NCBI GenBank assembly: GCA_002479655.1
Contig: DLOQ01000033.1
Coordinates: 5,468-11,010, forward strand
DNA: 5,543 bases
Reading direction: 5' to 3'
DNA from: Lachnospiraceae bacterium UBA7480
Lineage (GTDB): Bacteria > Bacillota > Clostridia > Lachnospirales > Lachnospiraceae
Program-made: the position numbers and the translations under genes
The notes under the pieces: model-generated
What the model was told of the DNA's origin: nothing
Database searches by the model: none
The model's input: only the letters and a program-made list of their open reading frames with translations
Part shown: positions 1-5,543 of the stretch, piece after piece
How positions within the stretch are numbered: the first letter of the stretch is position 1
How the letters are laid out: each line of letters starts with the position of its first letter

Positions 1-1806
1 GATCCGAATGACTTTGAGGTCGGAAGGCGTCATAACCTTGAAGAGATCAATATCTTAAATGATGATGCAACCATTAATGAACTGGGCGGCAAGTATGCCG
101 GTATGGACCGGTATGAGGCAAGGAAGGCAATGGTTGCCGATCTGGAGGCGCTGGGGCTGCTGGTCAAGGTGGCAGATCATGCGCATAGTGTCGGCACGCA
201 TGACCGCTGTGGCACGACAGTAGAACCGCTGATCAAACCGCAGTGGTTTGTCCGGATGAAGGAAATGGGAGAAGCGGCTCTGAAGGTAGTGGATACCGAG
301 GATCTGAACTTTGTACCGGAACGGTTTGAAAAGATCTATAAACATTGGCTGGAAAATATCCGTGACTGGTGTATTTCAAGGCAGCTCTGGTGGGGACACA
401 GGATTCCGGCATATTATTGTCAGGACTGCGGTGAAATGACGGTTGCCAAAATGATGCCGGAAAAATGTCCGGCATGCGGCAAAACGAATCTGCAGCAGGA
501 TGAGGATACGCTGGATACATGGTTTTCATCGGCATTGTGGCCGTTTTCCACACTTGGATGGCCGGAGGAAACAGAGGAGCTTTCTTATTTTTATCCGACG
601 GATGTACTGGTAACAGGCTATGACATCATCTTTTTCTGGGTTGTCAGGATGGTATTTTCGGCGCTGGAGCAGACCGGAAAATCGCCGTTTAAATATGTAT
701 TGATCCATGGACTGGTGCGGGATTCGCAGGGACGGAAGATGAGTAAATCTCTGGGCAATGGCATTGATCCGCTGGAGGTTATTGATAAATACGGGGCGGA
801 TGCCCTGAGGCTTACGTTGATCACCGGTAATGCCCCGGGCAATGATATGCGTTTTTACTGGGAACGCGTGGAGGCAAGCCGGAATTTTGCCAATAAGATC
901 TGGAATGCATCACGGTTTATTATGATGAATATTGAAAAGGCGGATTCTGCTGAGATCACACCGAAAGCGCTGACCATGGCGGATCAGTGGATCCTTTCCA
1001 AGCTGAATGCGCTGATCGTCAGTGTTACCGACAATATGGAGCATTTTGAACTGGGCGTTGCCGTTCAAAAGATTTATGACTTTATCTGGGAGGAATTCTG
1101 TGACTGGTATATTGAGATGGTGAAACCGCGTCTGTACAGCGATGCAGACACCAGCAAGGGCGCGGCGATCTTTACCTTAAAGAAAGTTCTGATCGAGTCG
1201 CTGAAGCTTTTGCATCCATATATGCCGTTTATCACGGAGGAGATCTTCTGCAACCTGCAGGATGAGGAGGATTCCATCATGATCTCCAAGTGGCCGGAAT
1301 ATCAGAAGAAATATGATTTCCCGGAAGAGGAGTTTGCTGTTGAGACAATCAAAGAGGCGATTCGCGGTATCAGAAATATGCGTACTTCCATGAATGTTGC
1401 GCCGAACCGCAAGGCAAAGGTCTTTGTCGTATCAGGAGACGTCAGGCTGCGTCAGATCTTTGAATCCGGCAGAGTCTTCTTTGCGACGCTTGGCATGGCG
1501 AGTGAGATAGTGGTTCAGGAGGATAAGACAGGAATTGATCCTGATGCGGTATCGGTAGTCATCCCCAACGGAATGATCTATATGCCGTTTGCAGATCTGG
1601 TGGATGTATCGAAAGAGATCGAACGTCTGGAAAAGGAAGAGAAGCGGCTGGATGGTGAGATCGCCCGTGTGAACGGTATGCTGAATAATGAGCGGTTTAT
1701 GAGCAAGGCGCCGGAAGCAAAGGTACAGGAAGAAAGGGATAAGCTGACCAAATATACGCAGATGATGGTGCAGGTAAAGGAGCAGCTGGCGCATCTAAGA
1801 GGATAA
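1..1806 (+). CDS. valS: Valyl-tRNA synthetase, C-terminal part (5' end outside the window)
   Basis: Class I aminoacyl-tRNA synthetase that charges tRNA-Val in the cytoplasm. The frame is open from base 1, so the gene starts upstream; 601 residues are present, against roughly 880 for the family. Missing are the N-terminus with the HIGH motif and most of the editing domain. Window residues 1-76 match the end of the editing insertion and its return to the catalytic core (DPNDFEVG, KYAGMDRYEARK, TTVEP). RQLWWGHRIP is at 127-136. A CxxC pair at C140/C143 and another at C156/C159 look like a zinc knuckle. DTWFSSALWP begins at 172 and the KMSKS loop is at 246-250 (bases 736-750). The anticodon-binding helical domain follows, then a charged coiled-coil tail at about 533-601, as is typical of ValS. 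No frameshift is seen. Stop is TAA at 1804-1806. No intrinsic terminator is visible before the next gene. Any T-box leader would lie outside the window. Confidence 0.98.
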   Translation, partial: DPNDFEVGRRHNLEEINILNDDATINELGGKYAGMDRYEARKAMVADLEALGLLVKVADHAHSVGTHDRCGTTVEPLIKPQWFVRMKEMGEAALKVVDTEDLNFVPERFEKIYKHWLENIRDWCISRQLWWGHRIPAYYCQDCGEMTVAKMMPEKCPACGKTNLQQDEDTLDTWFSSALWPFSTLGWPEETEELSYFYPTDVLVTGYDIIFFWVVRMVFSALEQTGKSPFKYVLIHGLVRDSQGRKMSKSLGNGIDPLEVIDKYGADALRLTLITGNAPGNDMRFYWERVEASRNFANKIWNASRFIMMNIEKADSAEITPKALTMADQWILSKLNALIVSVTDNMEHFELGVAVQKIYDFIWEEFCDWYIEMVKPRLYSDADTSKGAAIFTLKKVLIESLKLLHPYMPFITEEIFCNLQDEEDSIMISKWPEYQKKYDFPEEEFAVETIKEAIRGIRNMRTSMNVAPNRKAKVFVVSGDVRLRQIFESGRVFFATLGMASEIVVQEDKTGIDPDAVSVVIPNGMIYMPFADLVDVSKEIERLEKEEKRLDGEIARVNGMLNNERFMSKAPEAKVQEERDKLTKYTQMMVQVKEQLAHLRG

Positions 1807-1824
1807 GATGCGATAAGATACGAT
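1802..1824 (+). repeat. 10-bp tandem repeat spanning the valS stop codon
   Basis: Two adjacent 10-base units, GATAAGATGC (1802-1811) and GATAAGATAC (1812-1821), differ at one base and are followed by a partial third unit, GAT. The first unit contains the valS TAA stop. It looks like a short slippage duplication; no function is claimed. Confidence 0.8.
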
Positions 1825-1842
1825 TTCTGCCAGCTTAAATTA

Positions 1843-1871
1843 TGAATAAAAAATAAGATTCCATCAAATAA
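1843..1871 (+). promoter_or_regulatory. Weak candidate sigma-G-type promoter for spoVAC
   Basis: TGAATA (1843-1848) resembles the sigma-G -35 element. After 16 bases, CAAATAA (1865-1871) partly matches the -10 consensus CATnnTA, at 5 of 7 positions. The spacing is one or two bases short of the usual 17-18. The main support is context: spoVA genes are classic forespore sigma-G targets. The region is so AT-rich that a chance match is quite possible. Confidence 0.28.
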
Positions 1872-1891
1872 TATGAAAAATATTATATATC

Positions 1892-1898
1892 AGGGTGG
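1892..1898 (+). promoter_or_regulatory. Ribosome binding site that sets the spoVAC start
   Basis: AGGGTGG lies eight bases before the ATG at 1907. The only alternative in-frame upstream start, GTG at 1895, falls inside this site and has no purine-rich site of its own upstream. The ATG at 1907 is therefore preferred. Confidence 0.7.
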
Positions 1899-1906
1899 AA
1901 TATGAA

Positions 1907-2383
1907 ATGAATGAACAAAGCGGAAGCATGGATGAAATCAAGCAGAAGGAGTATCGGGACTATATCGATGATATTACGCCGACGCATAAGCTATGGAAAC
2001 AGATGCTGCATGCGTTCATTGTCGGAGGCATCATCTGTACGATCGGACAGGGGATCATCAATTTAGGCACCGCGATGGGGATGGAACAGCAGGATGCATC
2101 GAGCTGGTGTTCTTTAATGCTGATCCTGATTTCTGTGATTTTAACCGGATTCGGTGTTTATACAAAAATAACGAAATGGGGCGGCGCAGGAGCACTTGTG
2201 CCGATCACGGGATTTGCCAACAGCGTGGTATCTCCCGCAATTGAGTATAAGAAGGAAGGGCAGGTCTTCGGCATCGGCAGTAAGATATTTACCATTGCCG
2301 GTCCGGTCATCTTATACGGCATCTTCGCGAGTTGGCTCTTGGGATTGGTGTATTGGATCATGATGCTGTTCGGTTGGCGATAG
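1907..2383 (+). CDS. spoVAC: Stage V sporulation protein AC (SpoVAC)
   Basis: Integral membrane protein of the SpoVA complex, which moves calcium-dipicolinate into the forespore and releases it at germination. B. subtilis SpoVAC has been reported to behave as a mechanosensitive channel in the spore inner membrane. The product is 158 residues, close to the 150 of B. subtilis. A short charged N-terminus ends in the SpoVAC-type segment around Y16-P25. Next come AFIVGGIICTIGQGI (36-50, first membrane segment), a second hydrophobic segment at about 67-85 ending in GFGVY, the signature GGAGALVPITGFANSVVSPAIE (92-113) and a last segment at about 128-155. The N-terminal region separates it from the shorter SpoVAEb paralogue. 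The start is ATG 1907, by its binding site; GTG 1895 would add four residues. The gene stands alone: a terminator follows and spoVAD/spoVAE are absent here, whereas they usually adjoin it. Confidence 0.95.
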   Translation: MNEQSGSMDEIKQKEYRDYIDDITPTHKLWKQMLHAFIVGGIICTIGQGIINLGTAMGMEQQDASSWCSLMLILISVILTGFGVYTKITKWGGAGALVPITGFANSVVSPAIEYKKEGQVFGIGSKIFTIAGPVILYGIFASWLLGLVYWIMMLFGWR

Positions 2384-2421
2384 GCATGAGGGGAGTGTGA
2401 AAAGTAATAGTCAGAGATGAT

Positions 2422-2450
2422 ATGTCCGCGGAAATTCCGCGGACATTTTT
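2422..2450 (+). terminator. Intrinsic terminator after spoVAC
   Basis: A perfect 10-bp stem, ATGTCCGCGG (2422-2431) with CCGCGGACAT (2437-2446), encloses the loop AAATT. Two loop base pairs could extend it inward. The T run is at 2446-2450. It begins 38 bases after the spoVAC stop and cleanly separates spoVAC from the following genes. There is no A run before the stem, so it looks one-directional. Confidence 0.95.
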
Positions 2451-2478
2451 GAGTAAGGCGTTGAACAGGCATTGTAAT
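2449..2478 (+). promoter_or_regulatory. Weak candidate promoter for the YtvI-like/nfo block
   Basis: TTGAGT (2449-2454, 4 of 6 to TTGACA) and TGTAAT (2473-2478, 5 of 6 to TATAAT) are 18 bases apart. The -35 would overlap the T run of the preceding terminator. A new promoter is needed somewhere between this terminator and 2568, and this is the best vegetative-type match I see. A sporulation-sigma promoter is equally possible and was not clearly recognised. Confidence 0.25.
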
Positions 2479-2498
2479 TTTAACGCAGAAAGGATAAA

Positions 2499-2567
2499 AT
2501 GATAAGGAAAGGATTATGCACGTCGGAAGATGGAATGTTTTGTAAGAGGCGGCAGCACGGAGAATAA
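2499..2567 (+). CDS. Possible 22-codon leader ORF abutting the next gene
   Basis: ATG 2499 is preceded by AAAGGA (2489-2494) four bases away. It opens a 22-codon frame that begins MIRKGLCTSEDGMF, is rich in basic residues and ends at TAA 2565-2567. The next base is the A of the ATG of the YtvI-like gene, and the two are in the same frame. The layout would suit translational coupling or a regulatory leader peptide. I recognise no family, and the peptide has neither a membrane segment nor a run of one amino acid typical of attenuators. It could simply be chance: a frame this short is common. Confidence 0.2.
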   Translation: MIRKGLCTSEDGMFCKRRQHGE

Positions 2568-3728
2568 ATGAAAGGGTACGTTAAATATCTGAAAATACTA
2601 TGTAATCTAATGCTTACCGTGGCAGTTATCCTTGTGATCATTTTTGTTGTTCCAAGGGTGATCGTATATTTTATGCCCTTTGTTGTGGGATTTTTGTTTT
2701 CCCTGCTGGTGAATCCGATCGTCAGGTTTTTGGACAGGCGGATCAAGATCAACAGAAAGTTTGGCTCCGTGCTGATGATTGCATTGGCAATAGGTATCGT
2801 TGCGCTGATCGTATATGGTCTGGTGATGGCATTGCGCAGCGGTCTGAGGGATTTTATGGATTATCTGCCTACTATGTCCGGAAATGCGGAACAGGAAGTC
2901 AAGAATGCGATCGCGCAGCTGCAAAATCTTATCAATGATCTGCCGTTTATCAGCGGGGTAGATCTAAGCAATCTGACCAATGATATTTTGGAATTTATGG
3001 GCGGTCTGCTTACCGACGGGGAAGGCGGGCAGACGGTTTCGGCGATCGGAGATGTGGCAAAGAGTATTCCTAATATGATTGTCTCCATCATTACGGGATT
3101 TCTGGCAACGTATTTCTTTATTGCCGACAGGGAGAAGCTGGCGGAAAAGCTGGATAAGATCATGCCCGCGTCTTTTAAGGAAAAGACACTGCGGCTGTAC
3201 CGGCAGACGCTGGGGGCTGTAGGCGGATATTTTAAGGCGCAGTTTAAGATCATGGGAGTGATCTATGTTGTACTGGTCATCGGTTTGGTCATCCTTCGGA
3301 TAAAATACGCATGGCTGATCGGATTTGGCATTGCGCTTCTTGATATGCTGCCGGTTTTCGGCACGGGAACAGTGCTTCTGCCATGGGCGGTGATCAAGCT
3401 GTTTTCGGGAAACTATCAGGTCGCGTTCGGAATGATTGCGCTGTATGCGCTTACGTTTTTGATTCACCAGCTGCTTCAGCCTAAGATGGTGGGAGATTCT
3501 CTGGGGATGGATCCATTTGCCGCGCTGTTCTTTATGTACGTTGGCTATCGGGTCAGCAGCGTCTTTGGCATGATTATAGCGATACCGATTGGAATGTTGC
3601 TGATCAATCTTACAAAAGCGGGGGCATTTGATACACAGATCTGGTGCATCAAGGAGATTGTGAAGGATTTTAACAGGTTTCGGGATATTCAAGATAAGGA
3701 TAAAAATGAAAAAGACATGGATAGATAA
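2568..3728 (+). CDS. AI-2E/PerM family membrane protein, probably the sporulation protein YtvI
   Basis: Polytopic membrane protein of 386 residues with the family's eight-helix plan. Helices are visible at about 11-28, 31-47 and 67-89, followed by a soluble segment at 90-165, then helices at about 168-186, 228-245, 248-278, 284-300 and 316-348. The basic, acidic tail from about 355 is probably cytoplasmic. Family landmarks are the loop DMLPVFGTGTVLLPW (259-273) and HQLLQPKMVGDSLGMDP (300-316). The Pro-Gly-rich loop ending in LLPW is what I associate with the YtvI subgroup (sporulation integral membrane protein, about 370 residues) rather than with autoinducer exporters. Transport substrate is unknown, and autoinducer-2 should not be assumed. 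GGAG at 2559-2562 lies five bases before the ATG. nfo follows 30 bases after the stop with no terminator between, so the two are likely cotranscribed. The family is secure; the YtvI subgroup is less so. Confidence 0.9.
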   Translation: MKGYVKYLKILCNLMLTVAVILVIIFVVPRVIVYFMPFVVGFLFSLLVNPIVRFLDRRIKINRKFGSVLMIALAIGIVALIVYGLVMALRSGLRDFMDYLPTMSGNAEQEVKNAIAQLQNLINDLPFISGVDLSNLTNDILEFMGGLLTDGEGGQTVSAIGDVAKSIPNMIVSIITGFLATYFFIADREKLAEKLDKIMPASFKEKTLRLYRQTLGAVGGYFKAQFKIMGVIYVVLVIGLVILRIKYAWLIGFGIALLDMLPVFGTGTVLLPWAVIKLFSGNYQVAFGMIALYALTFLIHQLLQPKMVGDSLGMDPFAALFFMYVGYRVSSVFGMIIAIPIGMLLINLTKAGAFDTQIWCIKEIVKDFNRFRDIQDKDKNEKDMDR

Positions 3729-3758
3729 AAGAAAAAACAAAAGCGGGGGAGAGAGTAT

Positions 3759-4586
3759 ATGATATACATTGGAAATCATTTATCGGCGTCTAAGGGATTT
3801 GAGGCGATGGGAAAACATGCTGTGGAGCTTGGCGGTGATACATTTGCCTTCTTTACAAGGAATCCGAGAGGAGGAAGCGCAAAGGCGATCGATCCGGAGG
3901 ATGTGAAACGGCTGCAGGAGTTTATGGCGGTGCACGGTTTCGGAAGACTGGTGGCGCATGCACCTTATACGATGAATCTTTGTGCGGAAAAGCCGGATAT
4001 CAGGAAGTTTTCGATAGAGATGCTGCAGGATGACCTGAAACGGATGGAGTATCTGCCAGGACATTATTATAATTTTCATCCCGGTTCTCATGTGGGGCAG
4101 GGAGCGGAAATGGGGATCGGGATGATTGTAGACGCGCTGAATCAGTCGCTTTGGCCGGAAATGTCAACGACAGTTCTTCTGGAAACCATGGCAGGCAAGG
4201 GAAGCGAGGTCGGCAGAAGCTTTGAAGAACTGAAGGAGATCATGGAGAAGACGGACTGCAGGGATAAGCTGGGCGTATGTTTTGATACCTGCCATGTCTG
4301 GGATGGAGGATATGATATCGTGGGAGATCTGGACGGCGTATTGAAGGAATTTGACCGTGTTATCGGTCTGGAACATCTGAAAGCGGTACATTTTAATGAC
4401 AGCATGAATCCGTGCGGGAGCCATAAGGACCGCCATGAGAAGATCGGTCAGGGTAAGATTGGTCAGGAGGCGCTGCAACGTGTTGCGACGCATCCGCTGC
4501 TGCAGGACAGACCCTTTATCCTGGAGACACCGAATGAGGATGAGGGATATGCGGCGGAGATTGCGTTGATAAAGAGTTGGATATAG
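3759..4586 (+). CDS. nfo: Endonuclease IV (deoxyribonuclease IV, abasic-site endonuclease)
   Basis: Base-excision-repair enzyme that cuts DNA 5' of abasic sites and trims blocked 3' ends in the cytoplasm or spore core. The product has 275 residues, close to E. coli Nfo (285), and forms the expected metal-dependent TIM barrel. All nine ligands of the three-zinc site can be placed: H67, H107, E142, D176, H179, H211, D224, H226 and E256. They sit in recognisable motifs: GNHLSASKG at 5-13, HAPYTMNL at 67-74, FHPGSH at 106-111, CFDTCH at 174-179, HFNDS at 211-215, DRH at 224-226 and ILETP at 254-258. It should therefore be active. A strong GGGGGAGAGAG site (3745-3755) precedes ATG 3759. In B. subtilis, nfo (yqfS) is made in the forespore under sigma-G and protects spore DNA with ExoA. 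Its place behind a YtvI-like gene and near spoVAC fits that role by inference. Stop is TAG at 4584-4586. Confidence 0.97.
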   Translation: MIYIGNHLSASKGFEAMGKHAVELGGDTFAFFTRNPRGGSAKAIDPEDVKRLQEFMAVHGFGRLVAHAPYTMNLCAEKPDIRKFSIEMLQDDLKRMEYLPGHYYNFHPGSHVGQGAEMGIGMIVDALNQSLWPEMSTTVLLETMAGKGSEVGRSFEELKEIMEKTDCRDKLGVCFDTCHVWDGGYDIVGDLDGVLKEFDRVIGLEHLKAVHFNDSMNPCGSHKDRHEKIGQGKIGQEALQRVATHPLLQDRPFILETPNEDEGYAAEIALIKSWI

Positions 4587-4601
4587 GACATAAAATATTG
4601 T

Positions 4602-4655
4602 AAGACAGTGTTTTGTTGAAAGACAGCTTTGCATTGAAAATAGCATTGCACTAAA
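4602..4655 (+). repeat. Degenerate 18-bp tandem repeat, three copies, in the nfo-ykgJ gap
   Basis: Three consecutive 18-base units lie at 4602-4619 (AAGACAGTGTTTTGTTGA), 4620-4637 (AAGACAGCTTTGCATTGA) and 4638-4655 (AAAATAGCATTGCACTAA). Adjacent units match at about 13 of 18 positions by hand alignment. The array starts 16 bases after the nfo stop. One frame (4594-4767) is open through it but has no credible start codon, so I treat it as non-coding. Function unknown. Confidence 0.5.
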
Positions 4656-4707
4656 GGATGGTGCTGCGCTGACGGACGGCGGTATGTGCAGAAAACAGCA
4701 CAGACAT

Positions 4708-4712
4708 GAGGA
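4708..4712 (+). promoter_or_regulatory. Ribosome binding site that sets the cysteine-cluster protein start
   Basis: GAGGA ends five bases before ATG 4718. It overlaps the other in-frame candidate, ATG 4706, which has no purine-rich site upstream. The ATG at 4718 is therefore favoured; 4706 would add four residues. Confidence 0.6.
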
Positions 4713-4717
4713 TAAGT

Positions 4718-5437
4718 ATGAGACGTTATGTAAACCTGGAGGAGATATCCGACGGAAAAAAATATGATGAGGAGGATATGGTAAAAGCTGACTGTCTGGA
4801 TTGCAGCGGCTGTTCCAAGTGCTGTCAGGGAATGGGGAATTCCATTACGCTGGATCCTTATGACATCTGGCGCTTGACAAAGGGAACCGGACTTTCCATG
4901 GAGGCGCTGCTTACGGAGCAGGTGGAATTGAGCGTTGCAGACGGGGTGATCCTTCCCAACCTGAAAATGACAGGGGAGAGGGAACAGTGCGCTTTTCTGA
5001 ATGAGAAAGGTCGGTGCAGCATCCATGCGTTCCGTCCCGGGATCTGTCGTCTGTTTCCGCTGGGCAGATATTATGAAGGGAATACCTTCCGGTATTTTTT
5101 GCAGACAGGGGAATGTATCCACCCCAAGACTAAGATCAAGGTCAGGAAGTGGATCGATACGCCGGATTACAAAAGAAATAAGGAGTTTATACTGCAATGG
5201 CACAGTCTGGTTAATCAGGTGGAGGAGTTGATACGGGACAATGAGGATGATGAGTTCCGTAAAAATATCAATTTGCTATTTTTAAAGACATTTTATCTGA
5301 CACCGTACCAGACAGAGATCAAGACAAGTGAAAAGTCGGGAGAAACTGACATGGAAGGCTGCGAGGATGATGCGTTTTACATACAGTTCTATGAAAGGCA
5401 GAAACGGTTCCGGGCAATATTGCAGCTGCCTAAATAA
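4718..5437 (+). CDS. YkgJ-family cysteine-cluster protein (CxxCxxCC type)
   Basis: Probable metal-binding protein of the YkgJ / CxxCxxCC zinc- or iron-sulfur-cluster family; the biochemical role of the family is not settled. The product has 239 residues from ATG 4718. The N-terminal cluster is C26, C29, C32, C35, C36, giving CxxCxxCxxCC, and is followed by the conserved GMGNSITLDPYDIWRL stretch (38-53). Further conserved cysteines are C91, C100, C110 and C133, in the contexts CAFL, GRCSIH, RPGICRLFP and GECIHP, where such proteins complete the metal site. The C-terminal half has no cysteine cluster and is predicted soluble; its charged linker (about 199-214, with one extra Cys) looks variable. 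There is no signal peptide or membrane helix, so it is likely cytoplasmic. It lies 131 bases after nfo with no clear terminator between, so readthrough from nfo is possible but a separate promoter is not excluded. Stop is TAA at 5435-5437. Confidence 0.92.
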   Translation: MRRYVNLEEISDGKKYDEEDMVKADCLDCSGCSKCCQGMGNSITLDPYDIWRLTKGTGLSMEALLTEQVELSVADGVILPNLKMTGEREQCAFLNEKGRCSIHAFRPGICRLFPLGRYYEGNTFRYFLQTGECIHPKTKIKVRKWIDTPDYKRNKEFILQWHSLVNQVEELIRDNEDDEFRKNINLLFLKTFYLTPYQTEIKTSEKSGETDMEGCEDDAFYIQFYERQKRFRAILQLPK

Positions 5438-5449
5438 AACTAAATAAAA
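5430..5449 (+). repeat. 10-bp perfect tandem repeat spanning the stop codon of the cysteine-cluster gene
   Basis: CTAAATAAAA occurs twice in direct succession (5430-5439 and 5440-5449). The first copy contains the TAA stop (5435-5437), and the duplication supplies a second in-frame TAA at 5441-5443. The sequence is low in complexity, so it may be simple slippage. Confidence 0.7.
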
Positions 5450-5543
5450 ATACAGGTGATTGCGAAACTCTCAATAACGCGTAAATCTTATTGTGCAGCA
5501 TTGACAAATTCATAAGCAGACCTTTGAAAAACGCCGGCACTTA
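5438..5543. other. Non-coding tail of the window
   Basis: This stretch after the last gene has no credible ORF. It contains a perfect TTGACA at 5501-5506 without a matching -10 at 16-18 bases, so I do not call a promoter. It ends in a possible terminator arm. I see no RNA gene here, though the sequence is cut and a feature could continue beyond the edge. Confidence 0.5.
5527..5543. terminator. Possible half of a bidirectional terminator, cut by the window edge
   Basis: AAAAA (5527-5531) followed by the GC-rich CGCCGGCAC (5532-5540) and then TTA looks like the left A run, first stem arm and loop start of a bidirectional hairpin terminator. The second arm, which should read GTGCCGGCG then T's, would lie just outside. 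The position, about 90 bases after the last stop, suits the end of this gene block. Confidence 0.35.

Noticed and set aside
2568..3728. Calling this gene an autoinducer-2 exporter
   Set aside because: The family name comes from one E. coli member. The Pro-Gly-rich loop motif and the sporulation context point to the YtvI subgroup, for which no AI-2 role is established.
2964..3779. Long open frame (271 codons) on the minus strand
   Set aside because: It lies almost wholly antisense to the well-supported AI-2E family gene, its product is a basic, low-complexity sequence with no recognisable domain, and it crosses into the start of nfo. It is a coding shadow.
4661..4701. Inverted repeat GTGCTG/CAGCAC before the cysteine-cluster gene as a terminator or riboswitch
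   Set aside because: The stem is only 6 bp, the loop is 29 bases and no T run follows, so it is not a terminator. No known riboswitch core was recognised.
4594..4767. Open + strand frame through the 18-bp repeats
   Set aside because: No standard start codon precedes the repeats, the first ATG (4684) leaves only 27 codons, and the frame runs into the real gene start at 4718 in another register.
4463..5203. 246-codon open frame on the minus strand across the nfo-ykgJ junction
   Set aside because: It overlaps two clearly recognised + strand genes, shows no family motif and has no convincing ribosome site.
5501..5506. Perfect TTGACA -35 box
   Set aside because: No acceptable -10 hexamer lies 16-18 bases downstream; the best there is TTGAAA. 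A promoter cannot be supported within the window.
1..5543. CRISPR arrays, tRNA/rRNA genes, insertion sequences, phage or toxin-antitoxin and defence genes
   Set aside because: I looked for spaced repeats, cloverleaf-like sequences, transposase motifs and target-site duplications on both strands and saw none. Every long frame is explained by the five annotated genes.

Overview
The window looks like ordinary chromosome from a spore-forming, anaerobic Gram-positive bacterium, most likely a clostridium of the Lachnospiraceae type. The evidence is a SpoVAC spore membrane protein, purine-rich Shine-Dalgarno sites, moderate GC content, and the style of the endonuclease IV and cysteine-cluster proteins. 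The assignment to Lachnospiraceae is from general resemblance, not from a search. All supported genes lie on the + strand and there are no large gaps.

Layout. Positions 1-1806 hold the C-terminal two thirds of valyl-tRNA synthetase (valS), cut by the left edge. A short AT-rich gap with a 10-bp tandem repeat and a weak sigma-G-like promoter leads to spoVAC (1907-2383), which ends at a strong intrinsic terminator (2422-2450). A second block follows: a possible 22-codon leader ORF, an eight-helix AI-2E/PerM family membrane protein resembling the sporulation protein YtvI (2568-3728), and endonuclease IV, nfo (3759-4586), only 30 bases later. After a 131-base gap containing a degenerate 18-bp triple repeat comes a YkgJ-family cysteine-cluster protein (4718-5437). 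The last 106 bases are non-coding and end in what looks like one arm of a terminator cut by the window edge.

How the genes relate. SpoVAC, a YtvI-like protein and Nfo can all be tied to sporulation: dipicolinate handling and spore membrane, a sporulation membrane protein, and repair of abasic sites in spore DNA (B. subtilis nfo is forespore-expressed). The middle of the window is therefore best read as a loose sporulation neighbourhood placed between a housekeeping synthetase gene and a metal-binding protein of unknown function. spoVAC stands alone here, without spoVAD or spoVAE next to it.

I did not find a previously undescribed system. The unusual items are small: two 10-bp tandem duplications that each include a stop codon, an 18-bp triple repeat, a leader ORF whose stop codon abuts the next start codon, and the solitary spoVAC.
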